Shown here piece after piece: positions 51,102 through 61,444 of a stretch of DNA of 64,000 bases (position 1 is the first letter of the stretch; each line of letters opens with the position of its first letter). Position numbers and translations under genes: made by a program. The notes under the pieces are model-generated. The model made no database searches. It saw only the letters and a program-made list of their open reading frames with translations, and had not been told where the DNA came from. This DNA is from Bradyrhizobium sp. RD5-C2. Lineage in GTDB: Bacteria; Pseudomonadota; Alphaproteobacteria; Rhizobiales; Xanthobacteraceae. The DNA is taken from the NCBI RefSeq assembly GCF_019972155.1, contig NZ_BOVL01000010.1, forward strand, positions 93,279-157,278. The letters run 5' to 3'.

Positions 51102-51599
51102 ATGACCAGGAAACAACGGCGTTTGACACTGATCGGCTGCGCGCTCGTCGTGCTCGCGATCGCCGCGGGCCTGGTGCTGAACGCGCTGCGCGATTCCATC
51201 GTGTTCTTCTCGACGCCGTCGATGGTCGCCGAAAAGCATCTCGGTCCGGGCAAGCGGTTCCGCCTCGGCGGCCTGGTCGAGCAGGGCTCGCTCAAGCGCG
51301 GCGACAATCTCGCGGTGACCTTCACCGTCGGCGACGGCGGCGCGATGCTGCCGGTCGCCTACAAGGGCATTTTGCCGGATCTGTTCCGCGAGGGGCAGGG
51401 CGTGGTGGCGGAAGGCGCGCTCGATGCCGACGGCGTGTTCCGTGCCGACACCGTGCTCGCCAAGCATGACGAGACCTACATGCCGAAGGACGTCGCCGAT
51501 GCCCTGAAGAAGCAGGGCCACTGGAAGGACGACTACGGCGCCAAGCCGAACAGCATGCCGAGCGCCTCCGCGGCGCCGACCCAGGGAGCGATGCGGTGA
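51102..51599 (+). CDS. ccmE: Haem chaperone CcmE (CycJ)
   Basis: A 165-residue membrane-anchored periplasmic haem chaperone. The N-terminus [20 protein letters not shown] is the anchor; the OB-fold body includes [17 protein letters not shown], and the covalent haem-binding histidine is His122 in [14 protein letters not shown], the canonical H-x-x-x-Y motif. The stop overlaps the ccmF GTG start. Confidence 0.96.
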   Translation: MTRKQRRLTLIGCALVVLAIAAGLVLNALRDSIVFFSTPSMVAEKHLGPGKRFRLGGLVEQGSLKRGDNLAVTFTVGDGGAMLPVAYKGILPDLFREGQGVVAEGALDADGVFRADTVLAKHDETYMPKDVADALKKQGHWKDDYGAKPNSMPSASAAPTQGAMR

Positions 51600-53581
51600 T
51601 CGCCGAAAGCGGACATTATGCCCTGGTGCTGGCGCTGGCGCTGGCGCTGATCCAGTCGATCGTGCCGATCGTCGGGGCGCGCTGGCGCGATGCGGCGTTG
51701 ATGAACGTCGCGCGCTCGACCGCGCTCGCCCAATTGCTGTTCGTCGCGGCGTCGTTCGCGGCGCTGGTGACCTTGCACGTCACCTCGGATTTCTCGGTCG
51801 CCAATGTCTTCGAGAATTCGCATTCGCTGAAGCCGCTGCTCTACAAGATCACCGGCGTGTGGGGAAACCATGAAGGCTCGATGCTGCTGTGGGTGTCGAT
51901 CCTGGCGCTGTTCGGCGGCCTCGTCGCGGCCTTCGGCAACAATCTGCCGCTGTCGCTGCGCGCGCATGTGCTGGCGGTGCAGGCCTGGGTCGCCAGCGCG
52001 TTCTATCTGTTCATCCTGATCACCTCGAATCCGTTCCTGCGGATCGCCAACCCGCCGATCGAGGGACGCGACCTCAATCCGGTGCTGCAGGACATCGGCC
52101 TCGCCGTGCATCCGCCGATGCTCTATCTCGGCTATGTCGGATTCTCGATCTCGTTCTCGTTCGCGGTGGCGGCGCTGCTGGAAGGGCGGATCGACGCCGC
52201 CTGGGCGCGCTGGGTGCGGCCGTGGACGCTGATGGCGTGGATATTCCTGACGCTCGGCATCGCGATGGGCTCCTACTGGGCCTATTACGAGCTCGGCTGG
52301 GGCGGCTGGTGGTTCTGGGATCCGGTCGAGAACGCCTCGCTGATGCCGTGGTTGGCCGGCACCGCGCTGCTGCATTCGGCGCTGGTGATGGAGAAGCGCA
52401 ACGCGCTGAAGGTCTGGACCGTCCTGCTGTCGATCCTGACCTTCTCGCTGTCGCTGCTCGGCACCTTCCTGGTGCGCTCCGGCGTGCTGACATCGGTCCA
52501 CGCCTTCGCCACCGATCCGACCCGCGGCGTGTTCATCCTGCTGATCCTGTTCGTCTTCATCGGCGGCAGCCTGTCGCTGTATGCCTGGCGCGCGCCGGCG
52601 CTGAAGCAGGGCGGGCTGTTCGCGCCGATCTCGCGCGAAGGCGCGCTGGTGCTCAACAATCTGCTGCTGACCACCGCCTGTGCGACGGTGTTCATCGGCA
52701 CGCTGTATCCGCTGGCGCTCGAGGTCCTGACCGGCGAGAAGATCTCGGTCGGCGCGCCGTTCTTCAATTTCACCTTCGCGCCGCTGTTCGTGCCGCTGCT
52801 GCTGGCGGTGCCGTTCGGGCCGCTGCTGGCCTGGAAGCGCGGCGACCTGCTCGGCGCGGCGCAGCGGCTGATGGTCGCCGGCATCGTCGCGCTGGTTGCG
52901 ATCGCGGTGGTGTTTGCGTGGACCTATGGCGGCGCGACCCTGGCGCCGCTCGCAATCGGGCTTGCCGCCTTCGTGATCATGGGCGCGCTGTGCGATCTCG
53001 CCGAACGCATCGCGCTGTTCCGGATTCCGCTGTCGCTCTCGCTGCGCCGCGCACGCGGCCTGCCGCGGGCGACCTGGGGCACGGTCTTCGCGCACGCCGG
53101 CCTCGGCGTCGCACTGATCGGAATCGTCTGCGAGACCACCTGGAACAGCGAATACATCGGCTCCATGAAGCCGGACGACGTCGCCAAGGTCGCCGGCTAT
53201 GAGCTGCGGCTCGACGGCCTGAACCCGCGGCAGGGGCCGAACTTCCGCGAGATGGTCGCGCAATTCACGGTGACCCGTGACGGCGAAAAGGTCAGCGTGA
53301 TGACGCCGTCGAAGCGCAACTTCACGACGCGCGGCGCCTCGACGACCGAGGCCGCGCTGCTGACGCGCGGCGCGAGCCAGCTCTATATCTCACTCGGCGA
53401 TACTTCGGCCGACGGCGCGATCGCGGTGCGCATCTATCACAAGCCGCTGGTGCTGATGATCTGGTGGGGGCCGGTGCTGATGGCGTTCGGCGGCATGCTG
53501 TCGCTGTCCGACCGCCGCTTGCGGGTCGGTGCGCCGAAGCCGGCCAAAGCAGCGGCGCGCGCCTTGCAGGCCGCCGAATGA
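51596..53581 (+). CDS. ccmF: Cytochrome c haem lyase subunit CcmF (CycK)
   Basis: A 661-residue polytopic membrane protein of the haem lyase. It contains the tryptophan-rich haem-handling motif [18 protein letters not shown] (near residue 238) and the [18 protein letters not shown] region, with conserved periplasmic histidines including [14 protein letters not shown]. Around fifteen membrane segments are visible. The start is GTG 51596, overlapping the ccmE stop; its stop overlaps the ccmH start. Confidence 0.97.
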   Translation: MIAESGHYALVLALALALIQSIVPIVGARWRDAALMNVARSTALAQLLFVAASFAALVTLHVTSDFSVANVFENSHSLKPLLYKITGVWGNHEGSMLLWVSILALFGGLVAAFGNNLPLSLRAHVLAVQAWVASAFYLFILITSNPFLRIANPPIEGRDLNPVLQDIGLAVHPPMLYLGYVGFSISFSFAVAALLEGRIDAAWARWVRPWTLMAWIFLTLGIAMGSYWAYYELGWGGWWFWDPVENASLMPWLAGTALLHSALVMEKRNALKVWTVLLSILTFSLSLLGTFLVRSGVLTSVHAFATDPTRGVFILLILFVFIGGSLSLYAWRAPALKQGGLFAPISREGALVLNNLLLTTACATVFIGTLYPLALEVLTGEKISVGAPFFNFTFAPLFVPLLLAVPFGPLLAWKRGDLLGAAQRLMVAGIVALVAIAVVFAWTYGGATLAPLAIGLAAFVIMGALCDLAERIALFRIPLSLSLRRARGLPRATWGTVFAHAGLGVALIGIVCETTWNSEYIGSMKPDDVAKVAGYELRLDGLNPRQGPNFREMVAQFTVTRDGEKVSVMTPSKRNFTTRGASTTEAALLTRGASQLYISLGDTSADGAIAVRIYHKPLVLMIWWGPVLMAFGGMLSLSDRRLRVGAPKPAKAAARALQAAE

Positions 53582-54087
53582 TGCGGTCGCGCACCCTTGC
53601 AGCCGCCGCGCTTGCGGCGACCCTGATGCTCGGCGCGATGCCCGCCCGGGCTGTGCTGCCCGACGAGATCATGGCGGACCCGGCCAAGGAGGCGAGGGCG
53701 CGCGAGCTTTCGAAAGAGCTGCGCTGCATGGTCTGCCAGAACCAGTCGATCGACGACTCGGAGGCGCCGCTGGCGCGCGACCTCCGCCTCCTGGTGCGTG
53801 AACGGATCTCGGCCGGCGACAGCGACCGCCAGGTGATCGATTTCCTGGTGGCCCGCTACGGCGAATTCGTGCTGCTGAAGCCGCGCCTCAACGAGCACAC
53901 GCTGGTGCTGTGGCTGACCCCGCCGCTGGCGCTTTTGCTGGGCGGTCTTGCGCTCTGGCGGCTCGGCCGGCGCAGGGCAAATCCGGCCGCCGGCGGGGGC
54001 GATTCCACCCCCGGATTGACGTCCGACGAAGAGGCGCGCCTTGAGCGGCTGCTGGCGGCCGAATCCGCGCCGGACAAGCCGCTTTAG
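53578..54087 (+). CDS. ccmH: Cytochrome c maturation thiol-disulfide protein CcmH (CycL)
   Basis: A 169-residue protein with a signal peptide ([20 protein letters not shown]) and the thioredox motif [15 protein letters not shown] (Cys50, Cys53), which is the LRCxxCQNQ signature of CcmH. A C-terminal membrane anchor ([19 protein letters not shown]) is followed by a charged tail. ATG 53578 overlaps the ccmF stop; ATG 53581 is an equal alternative. ccmG is not in this operon, as in other cycHJKL loci. Confidence 0.95.
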   Translation: MMRSRTLAAAALAATLMLGAMPARAVLPDEIMADPAKEARARELSKELRCMVCQNQSIDDSEAPLARDLRLLVRERISAGDSDRQVIDFLVARYGEFVLLKPRLNEHTLVLWLTPPLALLLGGLALWRLGRRRANPAAGGGDSTPGLTSDEEARLERLLAAESAPDKPL

Positions 54088-54257
54088 TTCCTTTCCAAGC
54101 CCTTAATTTGCATGCGCTATTCTGCCGCAGCGCAGGTTTGCTCAATTACCAAAGTTTAATTCCGCAGCCAGCGCGCGGTAAGGCTGATGACCCCATGTTC
54201 AGACGCATCAGGTGCTCGCCCCGCACCGAATGATTCTGGCCCTGGAGATCTCAAGAC

Positions 54258-55847
54258 ATGACCGACCGTCCCGACCTCTCGACCCTTCCGTCCTACAAGG
54301 CGCCGAAGCGCTCGCTGTTCTCTGCCCGCAAACTCGCGCTGATGGCGTCGGTCGTGGCCGGCCTCGGCGCCGCCACCTACGGCTTCAGCCCCACCCACAA
54401 CCCGGCCGACCTGTTCACGACGCCTGCGCACGCGCAGGTCAATAACGAGGTCAAGAAGGTTCAGCAGCCGGTCGGGTTTGCCGACATCGTCGAGCGGGTG
54501 AAGCCGTCGGTGATCTCGGTCAAGGTCAATATTCGCGAGAAGGTCGCGAAGGATGACAGCAACAACAATGACGATTCGCCGTTCCAGCCGGGTTCGCCGA
54601 TGGAGCGCTTCTTCCGCCGCTTCGGCGGTCCGGATGGCTTGCCCCCGGGTCTGCGCGGTGGACCGCGTGGCGGTGGCGTGGTGACGGGCCAGGGCTCCGG
54701 CTTCTTCATCTCGGCTGACGGCTTCGCCGTGACCAACAATCACGTCGTCGACGGCGCCGACAAGGTCGAGGTCACCACCGACGACGGCAAGACCTTTTCC
54801 GCCAAGGTGATCGGCACCGATCCGCGCACCGATCTCGCGCTGATCAAGGTCGAGGGCGGCTCCAACTTCCAGTTTGCCAAGCTCTCCGACACCAAGCCGC
54901 GCATCGGCGACTGGGTGCTGGCGGTCGGCAATCCCTTCGGTCTCGGCGGCACCGTGACCGCGGGCATCGTCTCCGCCTCCGGCCGCGACATCGGCAACGG
55001 CCCGTATGACGATTTCATCCAGATCGATGCGCCCGTGAACAAGGGCAATTCGGGTGGGCCGGCGTTCGACGTGTCCGGTGAGGTGATGGGCGTCAACACC
55101 GCGATCTACTCGCCGTCCGGCGGCAGCGTCGGCATCGCGTTCTCGATCCCGGCTTCCACGGTGAAGAGCGTCGTCGCCCAGCTGAAGGACAAGGGCTCGG
55201 TCAGCCGTGGCTGGATCGGCGTCCAGATCCAGCCGGTGACATCAGACATCGCCGACAGCCTCGGCATGAAGAAGGCCGAAGGCGCGCTGGTGGCCGAACC
55301 GCAGGCCAACGGCCCCGCGGCCAAGGCCGGCATCGAGTCCGGTGACGTCATCACCGCCGTCAATGGCGAGCCGGTGAAGGATGCGCGCGAACTCGCCCGC
55401 ACCATCGGCGGCCTCGCGCCCGGCAATGCCGTGAAGCTGAACGTGCTGCACAAGGGTCAGGACAAGACCGTCAACCTCACGCTCGGCCAGTTGCCGAACA
55501 GCCTGGAAGCCAAGGCTGACACCGACAACAACGGCGACAAGGGCAACTCGTCCCGTGGCACCGACGTGCCGAAACTGGGCCTCACTGTGGCACCCGCCAA
55601 CAGCGTGGCCGGCGCCGGCAAGGAAGGCGTGGTCGTGACCGAAGTCGATCCCAAGAGTGCTGCCGCTGAGCGGGGCTTCAAGGAAGGCGACGTGATCCTC
55701 GAGGTCGCCGGCAAGACCGTCGGCACCGCCGGTGAGGTACGTGATGCGATCACCGCGGCGCGCAGTGACAACAAGAACAGCGTTCTCATGCGCGTGAAGA
55801 GCGGCGGTTCGTCGCGCTTTGTGGCAGTGCCGCTGGCCAAGGGATAA
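54258..55847 (+). CDS. degP: Do-family serine endopeptidase (DegP/MucD-like)
   Basis: A 529-residue periplasmic protease/chaperone. It has an N-terminal membrane or signal segment (KLALMASVVAGLGAATYGF), then a trypsin-like domain with the triad His162 (VTNNHVVDGAD), Asp192 (RTDLALIKVE) and Ser265 (KGNSGGPAF). Two PDZ domains follow (SRGWIGVQIQPVTSDIAD; GVVVTEVDPKSAAAERGFKE). It lies 170 bases after ccmH and immediately before the OmpR-type regulator/kinase pair, an order I recall from related genomes. It degrades misfolded envelope proteins; two-component control of an envelope stress response is a reasonable inference. Confidence 0.95.
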   Translation: MTDRPDLSTLPSYKAPKRSLFSARKLALMASVVAGLGAATYGFSPTHNPADLFTTPAHAQVNNEVKKVQQPVGFADIVERVKPSVISVKVNIREKVAKDDSNNNDDSPFQPGSPMERFFRRFGGPDGLPPGLRGGPRGGGVVTGQGSGFFISADGFAVTNNHVVDGADKVEVTTDDGKTFSAKVIGTDPRTDLALIKVEGGSNFQFAKLSDTKPRIGDWVLAVGNPFGLGGTVTAGIVSASGRDIGNGPYDDFIQIDAPVNKGNSGGPAFDVSGEVMGVNTAIYSPSGGSVGIAFSIPASTVKSVVAQLKDKGSVSRGWIGVQIQPVTSDIADSLGMKKAEGALVAEPQANGPAAKAGIESGDVITAVNGEPVKDARELARTIGGLAPGNAVKLNVLHKGQDKTVNLTLGQLPNSLEAKADTDNNGDKGNSSRGTDVPKLGLTVAPANSVAGAGKEGVVVTEVDPKSAAAERGFKEGDVILEVAGKTVGTAGEVRDAITAARSDNKNSVLMRVKSGGSSRFVAVPLAKG

Positions 55848-55978
55848 CTATCTATGAGTTGGAACGCGTCGCCGGCATTAGTCGCCCCCGCCGACGGCGC
55901 GTTCCGGGGGGCGGGCCCCTTGCTCGCTCCCTATGTTGCCTTTCGATGGAATATGCCCCCCTCTGTCGGAAGGTCTCA

Positions 55979-56017
55979 GGGCGGTGAGGTCCCCCAGCTT
56001 CACCGCCCACTTTTTTC
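55979..56017 (+). terminator. Rho-independent terminator after degP
   Basis: GGGCGGTGA at 55979-55987 pairs with TCACCGCCC at 56000-56008 around a 12-base loop, followed by six T residues at 56011-56016. It lies 132 bases after the degP stop. Confidence 0.85.
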
Positions 56018-56023
56018 AGCGCC

Positions 56024-56096
56024 GCATGATCCGGAAAAGTGGAGACCGGTTTTCCCCCGCGACAAACCCGGAACGGGTTTGCGCGGAGATCATGCG
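56024..56096. repeat. Dispersed intergenic repeat, family A copy 2
   Basis: GCATGATCCGGAAAAGTGG at 56024 continues through CCGGTTTTCC, CGCGACAAAC, GGAACGGGTTTGCGCG to AGATCATGCG at 56096, so the ends are inverted. It matches the element at 42616-42690 in block order. Located just after the degP terminator. Confidence 0.65.
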
Positions 56097-56175
56097 CCCA
56101 CAAGCTTCCCGGAATATTCGCGGTCGTCTTGCATGTGCAGGCCGGCCGCGCCATGCTGACAGAGGGCCTATTCCC

Positions 56176-56877
56176 GTGACCGCAACCGCTCCGCAAATGC
56201 GCATCCTGATCATCGAAGACGACCGCGAGTCAGCCGACTATCTGGTCAAGGCATTCCGTGAAGTCGGCTATATCGCCGATCTCGCTTCCGACGGCGAGGA
56301 AGGCCTGTCGATGGCGGAGACCGGCGATTACGACGTGATGGTTGTGGATCGCATGCTGCCGAAGCGGGACGGCCTGTCGCTGATCGGCATTCTGCGCGAC
56401 AAGGGCAATAGGACGCCGGTCCTGATCCTCTCGGCGCTCGGCCAGGTCGACGACCGGATCAAGGGCCTGCGCGCCGGCGGCGACGACTATTTGCCAAAGC
56501 CCTATTCCTTCGCCGAGCTGCTCGCGCGCGTCGAGGTGCTGTCGCGGCGCAATGTCGGGCCGGCCGAGGAGACCACTTACCGGGTCGGCGATCTCGAGCT
56601 CGACCGGCTGTCGCATCGCGTCGCCCGCGGCAAGGATGAGCTGACCTTGCAGCCGCGCGAGTTCCGCCTGCTCGAATATCTGATGAAGCATGCAGGGCAG
56701 GTGGTGACGCGCACCATGCTGCTCGAGAACGTCTGGGATTATCATTTCGATCCGCAGACCAACGTCATCGACGTCCACATCTCGCGGCTGCGCTCCAAGA
56801 TCGACAAAGGCTTCGAGCGGCCGCTGCTGCATACCATCCGCGGCGCGGGGTATATGATCAGAGATGGCATCAGGTAG
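56176..56877 (+). CDS. OmpR-family response regulator
   Basis: A 233-residue response regulator. Receiver domain: RILIIEDDRESADYLVKAF, phospho-acceptor Asp58 in VMVVDRMLPKRDG, KPYSFAELLARVE. Winged-helix domain: LQPREFRLLEYLMKHAGQVV, TNVIDVHISRLRSKID, IRGAGYMI. GTG 56176 is taken because GAGGG lies at 56162-56166, nine bases upstream, while ATG 56197 has no ribosome site. The kinase gene starts three bases after the stop, so the two are coupled. The position after degP suggests envelope or copper/metal stress control, but the signal cannot be read from sequence. Confidence 0.93.
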   Translation: MTATAPQMRILIIEDDRESADYLVKAFREVGYIADLASDGEEGLSMAETGDYDVMVVDRMLPKRDGLSLIGILRDKGNRTPVLILSALGQVDDRIKGLRAGGDDYLPKPYSFAELLARVEVLSRRNVGPAEETTYRVGDLELDRLSHRVARGKDELTLQPREFRLLEYLMKHAGQVVTRTMLLENVWDYHFDPQTNVIDVHISRLRSKIDKGFERPLLHTIRGAGYMIRDGIR

Positions 56878-56880
56878 ATC

Positions 56881-58335
56881 GTGACCGCCTTCGGCAAACT
56901 GATCCGGACCACGGCGTTTCGGCTGACGCTGGTCTATCTGTTCCTGTTCGCGCTGTTCGCGGCCTCGCTGCTGGCTTATTTCGCCTGGAACACGCGGCGG
57001 CTGATCACCGAGCAGATCACGACGACCGTCAACGTCGAGATCAGCGAGATCACCTCCATCTATAACCGCCGCGGCCTGCACGGCCTGCTGACCACCATGG
57101 GCAATCGTGCGCTGCGGCCGGGCGCCAACCTCTATCTCCTGACGGCACCGAACGGGCAGGCGCTGGCCGGCAATGTCGGCTCGCTGGCGCCTGGCGTGAT
57201 GAGCATGCAGGGCTGGACCGAGACCGCCTATCGCCGGATCGACGAACAGGACAAGACCGATCACCGCGCGCTGGTGCGGGTCACCGAGATGGACAACGGC
57301 TTCCGCCTCCTGGTCGGGCGCGATCTGGAGGAGCGGCGGCGGCTGTTCGGCATCGTCGCCAAGGCGGCGCAATGGTCGATCCTCGTCGTGGTCGTGCTCG
57401 GCATCGGTGGCGGTATCTTCGTCGCGCGCCGTGTGCTGCGCCGGATCGACGCCATGACCGGCACCACCAAGCGGATCATGGCGGGCGATCTGTCCGGCCG
57501 GCTGCCGGTCGGCCGCAGTGGCGACGAGCTCGACCGTCTCGCGGAAAATCTCAATGTCATGCTGGAGCGCATCGAGGCGCTGATGACGGGGCTGAAGGAG
57601 GTCTCCGACAACATCGCCCACGACCTCAAGACGCCGCTGACGCGGCTGCGCAATCGCGCCGAGGAGGCGCTGGCGCGGTCGGGCGGCGAGGCCGACTATC
57701 GCGCGGCGCTGGAGCGGACGATCGAGGAGTCCGACGGGCTGATCCGCACCTTCAACGCGCTGTTGATGATCGCGCGCGCCGAGTCCGGCCAGGCGCGCGG
57801 TAACATGGACGATTTCGACGGTGCTGACGTCGCCAACGGCATCCACGAATTGTACGAGCCGCTGGCCGAGGACGACGGCATGACGCTGCAGGTGAAGACC
57901 GCGCCGGCGCCGATTCACGGCAACCGCGAATTGATCAGTCAGGCGGTCGCCAACCTGGTCGAGAACGCCATCAAATATGGCAAGCCCGAACCGGGCGTGG
58001 AGCCGATGAAGGCCGATGCGCGGGAGATCCTGATCGAGGCTCGCCGTGAGGGCGATCAGGTCCTGCTCAGCGTCACCGACCATGGTCCGGGCATCCCCGA
58101 GGGCGACCGCAAGCACGCGGTGGAGCGCTTCGTCCGGCTGGAGGCCAGCCGCACCTTACCCGGTTCCGGTCTCGGCCTCAGCCTGGCCTCGGCGGTTGCC
58201 ACGCTCCATGGCGGCGAGCTGCGGCTCGGCGACGCCCATCCGGGGCTGGTGGCGACCCTGGTGCTGCCTGCGCGGGCGGGCGGCAGTGACAGGCTTGCGG
58301 CTCAAACGCAGGATGTGCCACAGAAGGCGGCATGA
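56881..58335 (+). CDS. Sensor histidine kinase (HAMP, HisKA)
   Basis: A 484-residue inner-membrane kinase. Membrane segments are at about 14-35 (RLTLVYLFLFALFAASLLAY) and 164-182 (QWSILVVVVLGIGGGIFVA) with a periplasmic domain of about 125 residues between. HAMP follows (RRIDAMTGTTKRIMAGDLSG), then the H-box VSDNIAHDLKTPLTRL with His247, N-box AVANLVENAIKYG, DHGPGIPEGDR and GSGLGLSLASAVATLHGG. GTG 56881 is the start. The stop overlaps glnE (ATGA at 58332), so all three genes may be transcribed together. Confidence 0.93.
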   Translation: MTAFGKLIRTTAFRLTLVYLFLFALFAASLLAYFAWNTRRLITEQITTTVNVEISEITSIYNRRGLHGLLTTMGNRALRPGANLYLLTAPNGQALAGNVGSLAPGVMSMQGWTETAYRRIDEQDKTDHRALVRVTEMDNGFRLLVGRDLEERRRLFGIVAKAAQWSILVVVVLGIGGGIFVARRVLRRIDAMTGTTKRIMAGDLSGRLPVGRSGDELDRLAENLNVMLERIEALMTGLKEVSDNIAHDLKTPLTRLRNRAEEALARSGGEADYRAALERTIEESDGLIRTFNALLMIARAESGQARGNMDDFDGADVANGIHELYEPLAEDDGMTLQVKTAPAPIHGNRELISQAVANLVENAIKYGKPEPGVEPMKADAREILIEARREGDQVLLSVTDHGPGIPEGDRKHAVERFVRLEASRTLPGSGLGLSLASAVATLHGGELRLGDAHPGLVATLVLPARAGGSDRLAAQTQDVPQKAA

Positions 58336-61295
58336 ATGCCGCCGCGCCGGGAAACGCGGATCGACACCATCTGGCCGCGCGGTTCGCGGATGGACCGCGT
58401 GTCGCCGCTTCCGTATCTGCCGATCAGCGCCTGACTGACTGGTTCGCCGAGCTCGAACCGGCGCAGTCGGCTGCGCTCGCGGTGCTGCTGGAGCACCCGT
58501 TCGCACGGGACATCCTGCGCGGCATTGCCGAGTTCTCGCCCTATCTGTTCGAGCTCGCGCGGGCTGATCCCGCGCGGCTGATCCGGATCCTGTCATGCGA
58601 CCCGGAGTCGCATCTTGCGAACCTGATCGAGACCACCTCGCGCGACGTGCTCGCCGCCGGCAGCGAGGCCGACGTGATGGTCCTGCTTCGCCGCATGAAG
58701 GCGGAGGCCGCGCTGATGATCGCGCTGTGCGACATCGGCGGCGTCTGGCCGGTGATGCGGGTGACGGCGGCGCTGACCGACATCGCGGTGAATTCGGTGC
58801 AGTCGGCGCTGCGATATCTGCTCCGGCAGGAAATTGCCCGCGGCCGGATGATTGCCGCCGATCCCGAGTATCCGGAAGCGGGCTCCGGCCTGATCGTGCT
58901 TGCGATGGGCAAGATGGGCGCGGGCGAGCTGAACTATTCCAGCGACATCGACCTGATCGTGTTCTTCGATCGCGCGGCCACCTCGCTCGCCGAGGATATC
59001 GAGCCGCAGCCGTTCTTCGTCCGTGTCACCCAGGCAATGGCGCGGATGCTGCAGCAGCGCTCAGGCGAAGGCTATGTGTTCCGGGTCGATCTCAGGCTGC
59101 GACCGGACCCGGCCTCGACCCAGGTCGCGATCTCGACCGACGCGGCGTTGCATTATTACGAGCGCGAGGGACGCACCTGGGAACGCGCCGCGATGATCAA
59201 GGCGCGGCCCTGCGCCGGCAATCCCAAGGCCGGCGAGGCGCTGATCGGCGAGCTCGCGCCCTTCGTCTGGCGCAAGCATCTGGACTTTGCCGCGCTCTCC
59301 GATGTCCACGACATGAAGCGGCAGATGCAGACCTATCGCGGCCAGAGCGAGATCTCGGTCGAGGGCCACAACGTCAAGGTCGGCCGCGGCGGCATCCGCG
59401 AGATCGAGTTCTTCGCCCAGACCCAGCAGCTGATCGCCGGTGGCCGCCATCCGGAGTTGCGGGTGCGGCCGACGCTGGAGGCGCTCAATGTGCTCGCCGA
59501 CAGCAACTGGATCACTTTCGAGGCGCGCGACGAGCTGACCAAGGCCTACGAATTCCTGCGCCGGGTCGAGCATCGGCTGCAGATGATCGCCGACGAGCAG
59601 ACCCACTCGCTGCCCGAAGCGCCTGAGGACGTCGAGCGCTTCGCGCATTTCTTCGGCTACGAGAATCGCGAGGCCTTCGCCAAAGACCTGCTCGGCCAGC
59701 TCAACATCGTGCAGAACCATTACGGCAAGCTGTTCGAGGGCGACGATCCGACCGGGAGCGCGAAGCTGCCGGATGTCGACTACGGGGCAGGCCCCGAAGA
59801 TGGCCGCTTGATCGAGCATCTCGCCAGTCTCGGCTTCAAGAAGCCGGTCATGGTCGCCGGCACCGTGCAGCAGTGGATCGAGGGCGATTATCGCGCGCTG
59901 CGCGTGGAAGCGACGCGCGCGGCGTTCCTCGAATTCATTCCCGGCCTGATTGATGGCCTCGCGGATGCCGAGGAACCTGACGATGCGGTCGCGGCGTTCG
60001 ACCGTTTCCTCGGCGCGCTGCAGCGGGGCGGGCGGCTGATCTCGCTGCTCAGCCAGAACCGCGATTTCGTCGCGCTGGTGGCGCTGATCCTTGGTGCTGC
60101 GCCGCGGCTCGGCGACATGCTGGCGCGGCAGCCGCAGATCATGGACGGCCTGGTCGATCCACGCTTCTTCGGCGCGATGCCGGACAAGAAGGAGCTGTCG
60201 GCGCGGCTCGCCGCGACGCTGCAGGATGCGTCGTCCTATGAGGACTTCCTCGATCGTCTGAGATTGTTCGGCCAGGAGAGCCTGTTCCTGATCGGCACGC
60301 GGATCCTGTCCGGCACGGTGTCGGCGCAGCACGCCAGCACGGCGTTTGCCGATGTCGCTGAAGGCATCGTGCACACCGTGCATGGTCTCGTCACCGACCA
60401 GTTCGCCGCGCAATATGGCCGGATCAAGGGGCAGGAGACCGCGATCGTCGCGATGGGCCGGCTCGGCAGCCGCGAGATGACCGCATCCTCAGACCTCGAT
60501 CTGATCCTGCTCTACGATTTCGACAGCGAGGCGCCGGACTCCGACGGCGAGCGCTCGCTGCATGGCGCGCAGTATTTCGCCCGCTTCACCCAGCGCCTGA
60601 TCAGCGCCTTCACGACCCGGACCAATTACGGCGTGCTGTATGAGGTCGACATGCGGCTGCGGCCGTCGGGGCGCGCCGGCCCGGTCGCCTCGCGGATCGA
60701 TTCGTTTTCCGACTACCAGGAACGCGAGGCGTGGACCTGGGAGCACATGGCGCTGACGCGCGCGCGTGTGATCTCGTCGTCAGCGCAATTCCGCGAGAAG
60801 ATCGAGGCGATCATCCGCAGCGTGCTGACCCGACCGCGCGACGCGGCGTCGACCGCGGCCGATGTTGCCGACATGCGGCGCGCCATCGCGCTGGAGAAGG
60901 GCGAGGACGATGTCTGGGACCTCAAGCTTGCCGCCGGCGGGCTCGTCGACATCGATTTCATCGCGCAATATCTCCAGCTCGCGCACGCATCAGTGAAGCC
61001 GGAGATCCTCAGCGTCTCGACGCTGCAGGTGCTGGACCATGCCGCCAAGCTCGGCCTGCTCGGTCAGTCCGAGGCCGAGATCCTGCGCTCGGCGGCGCGG
61101 CTCTATCACGACCTGACCCAGATCCTGCGGCTCTGCGTCACCGGCAAGTTCAATCCCGAGACCGCGGGAGAGGATCTGCGGCGCGTGATGGCGCGGGCCG
61201 GCGACGCGCCGGACTTCTCCGCGCTGGAAGCCCGCCTGCGCGAGACGCAAAGCGAGGTGCGCCGGGTGTTCAACGCGATTGTCGGCGGGGGGTAG
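58332..61295 (+). CDS. glnE: Bifunctional glutamine-synthetase adenylyltransferase/adenylyl-removing enzyme
   Basis: A 987-residue enzyme that adenylylates and deadenylylates glutamine synthetase in response to PII and glutamine. Both nucleotidyltransferase halves are visible: MGKMGAGELNYSSDIDLIVF (about 195-214) and AMGRLGSREMTASSDLDLIL (about 706-725), each with the G-S-x-D-x-D metal pair. The RGGIREIEFFAQTQQLIAGG and KLAAGGLVDIDFIAQYLQLA segments following each half are also family hallmarks. Length is typical. ATG 58332 overlaps the kinase stop. A repeat element follows the stop. Confidence 0.96.
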   Translation: MNAAAPGNADRHHLAARFADGPRVAASVSADQRLTDWFAELEPAQSAALAVLLEHPFARDILRGIAEFSPYLFELARADPARLIRILSCDPESHLANLIETTSRDVLAAGSEADVMVLLRRMKAEAALMIALCDIGGVWPVMRVTAALTDIAVNSVQSALRYLLRQEIARGRMIAADPEYPEAGSGLIVLAMGKMGAGELNYSSDIDLIVFFDRAATSLAEDIEPQPFFVRVTQAMARMLQQRSGEGYVFRVDLRLRPDPASTQVAISTDAALHYYEREGRTWERAAMIKARPCAGNPKAGEALIGELAPFVWRKHLDFAALSDVHDMKRQMQTYRGQSEISVEGHNVKVGRGGIREIEFFAQTQQLIAGGRHPELRVRPTLEALNVLADSNWITFEARDELTKAYEFLRRVEHRLQMIADEQTHSLPEAPEDVERFAHFFGYENREAFAKDLLGQLNIVQNHYGKLFEGDDPTGSAKLPDVDYGAGPEDGRLIEHLASLGFKKPVMVAGTVQQWIEGDYRALRVEATRAAFLEFIPGLIDGLADAEEPDDAVAAFDRFLGALQRGGRLISLLSQNRDFVALVALILGAAPRLGDMLARQPQIMDGLVDPRFFGAMPDKKELSARLAATLQDASSYEDFLDRLRLFGQESLFLIGTRILSGTVSAQHASTAFADVAEGIVHTVHGLVTDQFAAQYGRIKGQETAIVAMGRLGSREMTASSDLDLILLYDFDSEAPDSDGERSLHGAQYFARFTQRLISAFTTRTNYGVLYEVDMRLRPSGRAGPVASRIDSFSDYQEREAWTWEHMALTRARVISSSAQFREKIEAIIRSVLTRPRDAASTAADVADMRRAIALEKGEDDVWDLKLAAGGLVDIDFIAQYLQLAHASVKPEILSVSTLQVLDHAAKLGLLGQSEAEILRSAARLYHDLTQILRLCVTGKFNPETAGEDLRRVMARAGDAPDFSALEARLRETQSEVRRVFNAIVGGG

Positions 61296-61312
61296 CGCCC
61301 ACGATTCTCGAC

Positions 61313-61414
61313 CCGTCATCCTGAGGTGCGAGCTCTTGCGGGCCTCGAAGGATGCACGGCCACGGTCGGGCCGTCGACCCTTCGAGACGCGCTACGCGCT
61401 CCTCAGGGTGACGG
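61313..61414. repeat. Dispersed intergenic palindromic repeat, family C
   Basis: CCGTCATCCTGAGG at 61313-61326 is the near-exact inverse of CCTCAGGGTGACGG at 61401-61414, with inner blocks GGGCCTCGAAGGATGC and CCCTTCGAGACGCGCTACG also partly complementary. Elements of this form (CGTCATCCTGAGG...CCTCAGGGTGACG) are common between genes in Bradyrhizobiaceae. It lies between the convergent glnE and fdsD and may form a long hairpin in RNA. Confidence 0.75.
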
Positions 61415-61444
61415 AGATACAAAGCCTTGCGTGGTTGCTACTCG

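Larger units (their letters stand above)
55848..56175 (+). other. Gap between degP and the response regulator
   Basis: These 328 bases hold a terminator for degP (55979-56017) and a family A repeat (56024-56096), detailed separately, followed by the GAGGG ribosome site of the next gene at 56162-56166. A GC-rich CCGGGGGGCGGGCCCC-like stretch lies near 55908-55921. No gene is supported; the frame 55854-56159 is a shadow. Confidence 0.4.

Noticed and set aside
51533..53263. 576-codon minus-strand frame opposite ccmF
   Set aside because: ccmF is unmistakable on the plus strand; the antisense product is a Gln/Arg/His-rich shadow.
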